A stretch of 64,000 bases of DNA, taken from assembly GCF_023701745.1 (NCBI RefSeq), contig NZ_JAJOZB010000001.1, positions 4,222,501-4,286,500 of the forward strand. Direction: 5' to 3'. The notes below the pieces were generated by a model. The model did no database searches. It was given only the letters and a program-made list of their open reading frames with translations, and was not told the DNA's origin. Positions 62,999 to 64,000 of the stretch are shown here, in pieces (the stretch's first letter is position 1; each line of letters opens with the position of its first letter). This stretch comes from Streptomyces sp. RKAG293. Lineage in GTDB: Bacteria; Actinomycetota; Actinomycetes; Streptomycetales; Streptomycetaceae. The position numbers were made by a program, and so were the translations under genes.

Positions 62999-63874
62999 TC
63001 AGCGGTGGGCGGCGCGCGCCGCGGGCGAGGCGGCGAGATAGGCGACGGCCTGGGTCGTCGAGCCGTACTGCGAGGGGTGGTAGCCGGGCCGCAGATAGCC
63101 GAAGTACAGCCGCACCAGGCTCTTCGGGCTCGGCAGCACGCCCTTGCGCGAGGCCCGGGACCAGTCGCGGAAGCGCGGCTTGTCGCGGCCCGCGATGCGC
63201 TCGGGGTCGGCGGCCATCAGGTGGCGCAGGCCCCGCACCCACCAGTAGACGAGGACGGGGAAGGCGACGACATGGGCGCGCACCCGGTTGCGGTAGCGGC
63301 CGTCGAGGTGCGTGAACAGGTCGTAGGCGACCGCGCGGTGCTCGACCTCCTCCGCGCCGTGCCAGCGGTACAGGTCGAGGATCGCGGGGTTGTGGTCGGT
63401 GCGGTCGATCGCGTCGGCGTTGAGGATCCAGTCACCGAGGTACGCGGTGACGTGCTCGATCGCCGCGATGATCGCGATCCGGTCGATGATCCAGCCCTGC
63501 GCCTTCTTCCCGGTCAGCTCCCGGTCGCCGAGCATCTTGCTGAAGAACCAGCGCAGTTGGTCGGTGTAGGGCGAGGTGTCGAAGCCGACCTTCTTGAAGT
63601 GCGTGAGGACGGTCTGGTGCGAGGCGGAGTGCGTCGCCTCCTGACCGATGAACCCGATGACGTCCTCGCGCAGCCGGTCGTCCTTGATCATCGGGACGGC
63701 CTGCTGGAAGACGGTGATGAACCAGTCCTCGCCCTCCGGCAGCAGGATGTTCAGCACGTTCGCGAAGTGCGTGGTGAACGGGTCGCCGTCGATGTAGTGC
63801 ATCGGCAGGCCCGTCCAGTCCCACTGGACGTCGCGGGGGGTGAGAACCAGGTTGTCCGGTTCGGTCGCGGTCAT
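62999..63874 (-). CDS. PF10118 metal-dependent hydrolase family protein
   Basis: This 291-residue helical protein has carboxylate/histidine motifs typical of the family: GQEATHSASHQ, IIAAIEHVTAYLGDW and GAEEVEHRAVAYDLF, resembling a di-iron ferritin-like centre. Annotated as metal-dependent hydrolase, but the pattern and the adjacent 2Fe-2S reductase suggest a di-iron oxygenase-type role (inferred). ATG 63874 overlaps the stop of the gene before it by four bases. Confidence 0.88.
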   Translation of the reverse strand: MTATEPDNLVLTPRDVQWDWTGLPMHYIDGDPFTTHFANVLNILLPEGEDWFITVFQQAVPMIKDDRLREDVIGFIGQEATHSASHQTVLTHFKKVGFDTSPYTDQLRWFFSKMLGDRELTGKKAQGWIIDRIAIIAAIEHVTAYLGDWILNADAIDRTDHNPAILDLYRWHGAEEVEHRAVAYDLFTHLDGRYRNRVRAHVVAFPVLVYWWVRGLRHLMAADPERIAGRDKPRFRDWSRASRKGVLPSPKSLVRLYFGYLRPGYHPSQYGSTTQAVAYLAASPAARAAHR

Positions 63875-63999
63875 TCCTGCCCTGCCTTCCGTGCGGCGGT
63901 CCGCTCGGGCGTCGTCGCGCCCGGCGTCCGGTCGGTCCGGTCGATGCGGTCGGTCCGGTCGATGCCGTCGATGCCGTCGACCCCGTGGATCTCGTCGAT
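63871..63999 (-). CDS. C-terminal end of an unidentified gene, cut by the window edge
   Basis: The minus-strand frame entering at base 63999 encodes 42 residues ending in TPERTAARKAGQE and a TGA that overlaps the next ATG (ATGA). Most of the visible part is the low-complexity repeat IDRTDRIDRTDRT, so the product cannot be identified. Coupling puts it in the same operon as the PF10118 protein and the reductase. Confidence 0.55.
   Translation of the reverse strand: MDEIHGVDGIDGIDRTDRIDRTDRTPGATTPERTAARKAGQE
63931..63964. repeat. 18-bp tandem repeat encoding IDRTDR
   Basis: GTCGGTCCGGTCGATG occurs at 63931-63946 and again at 63949-63964 (period 18), followed by two copies of CCGTCGATG-like units. 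The period is a multiple of three and keeps the frame of the coding end described above. Confidence 0.8.
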
Positions 64000-64000
64000 C

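Overview
The window is chromosomal DNA from a Streptomyces-type actinomycete. The GC content is very high, the third codon position is almost always G or C, GTG starts are common, and several genes appear leaderless. The gene set is typical of the genus: groEL2 with CIRCE elements, DasR-type boxes at nagKA, tipA with its thiostrepton-type promoter, mbl, SpoIIE-type phosphatases and a WhiJ-like XRE cassette.

Region 1 (1-19.4 kb). murQ (start cut off) converges on groEL2. A cold-shock gene follows, then a thrC-cysO pair behind a SAM-I riboswitch. Next is a glucosyl-3-phosphoglycerate synthase gene broken by one base, then otsA and otsB. Between otsA and otsB sits a 4.6-kb Rhs/YD-repeat toxin gene with a small S1-like partner and the stub of a SUKH-3-like immunity gene. 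The N-acetylglucosamine genes (sugar-binding lipoprotein, nagK, nagA) share two dre-like boxes. A decayed PfkB kinase and a CBM-like membrane protein end the block.

Region 2 (19.5-31.4 kb). A MidA/NDUFAF7-type methyltransferase is followed by a lone nuoD, which is notable because the human homologue of the first methylates the homologue of the second. Then come a coiled-coil membrane protein, a glycine-betaine-type ABC importer, a cysteine dioxygenase-rhodanese operon behind a cysteine-containing leader peptide, and the folate genes folP, folB and folK with a DUF3180 gene.

Region 3 (31.4-50.4 kb). An antigen-85-like esterase and a lysylphosphatidylglycerol synthase-like protein are divergent. 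The conserved block folE, ftsH, hpt, tilS, a zinc metalloprotease gene and dacB follows, with divergent ppa. After these come a ThrE-like exporter, a DedA protein, an MsiK-like ATPase, YbjQ, tipA with an internal TipAS start, a LysE exporter and gadB behind a 16-codon coupled ORF.

Region 4 (50.4-64 kb). This part holds an orphan histidine kinase, an AI-2E-type membrane protein, two SpoIIE-type phosphatases, dodecin, an M23 peptidase, a membrane gene overlapping mbl, a lower-GC XRE/DUF6879 cassette, and a ferredoxin-type reductase with a PF10118 metal-dependent hydrolase and the end of one more gene. I saw no tRNA, rRNA, CRISPR array or intact insertion sequence.
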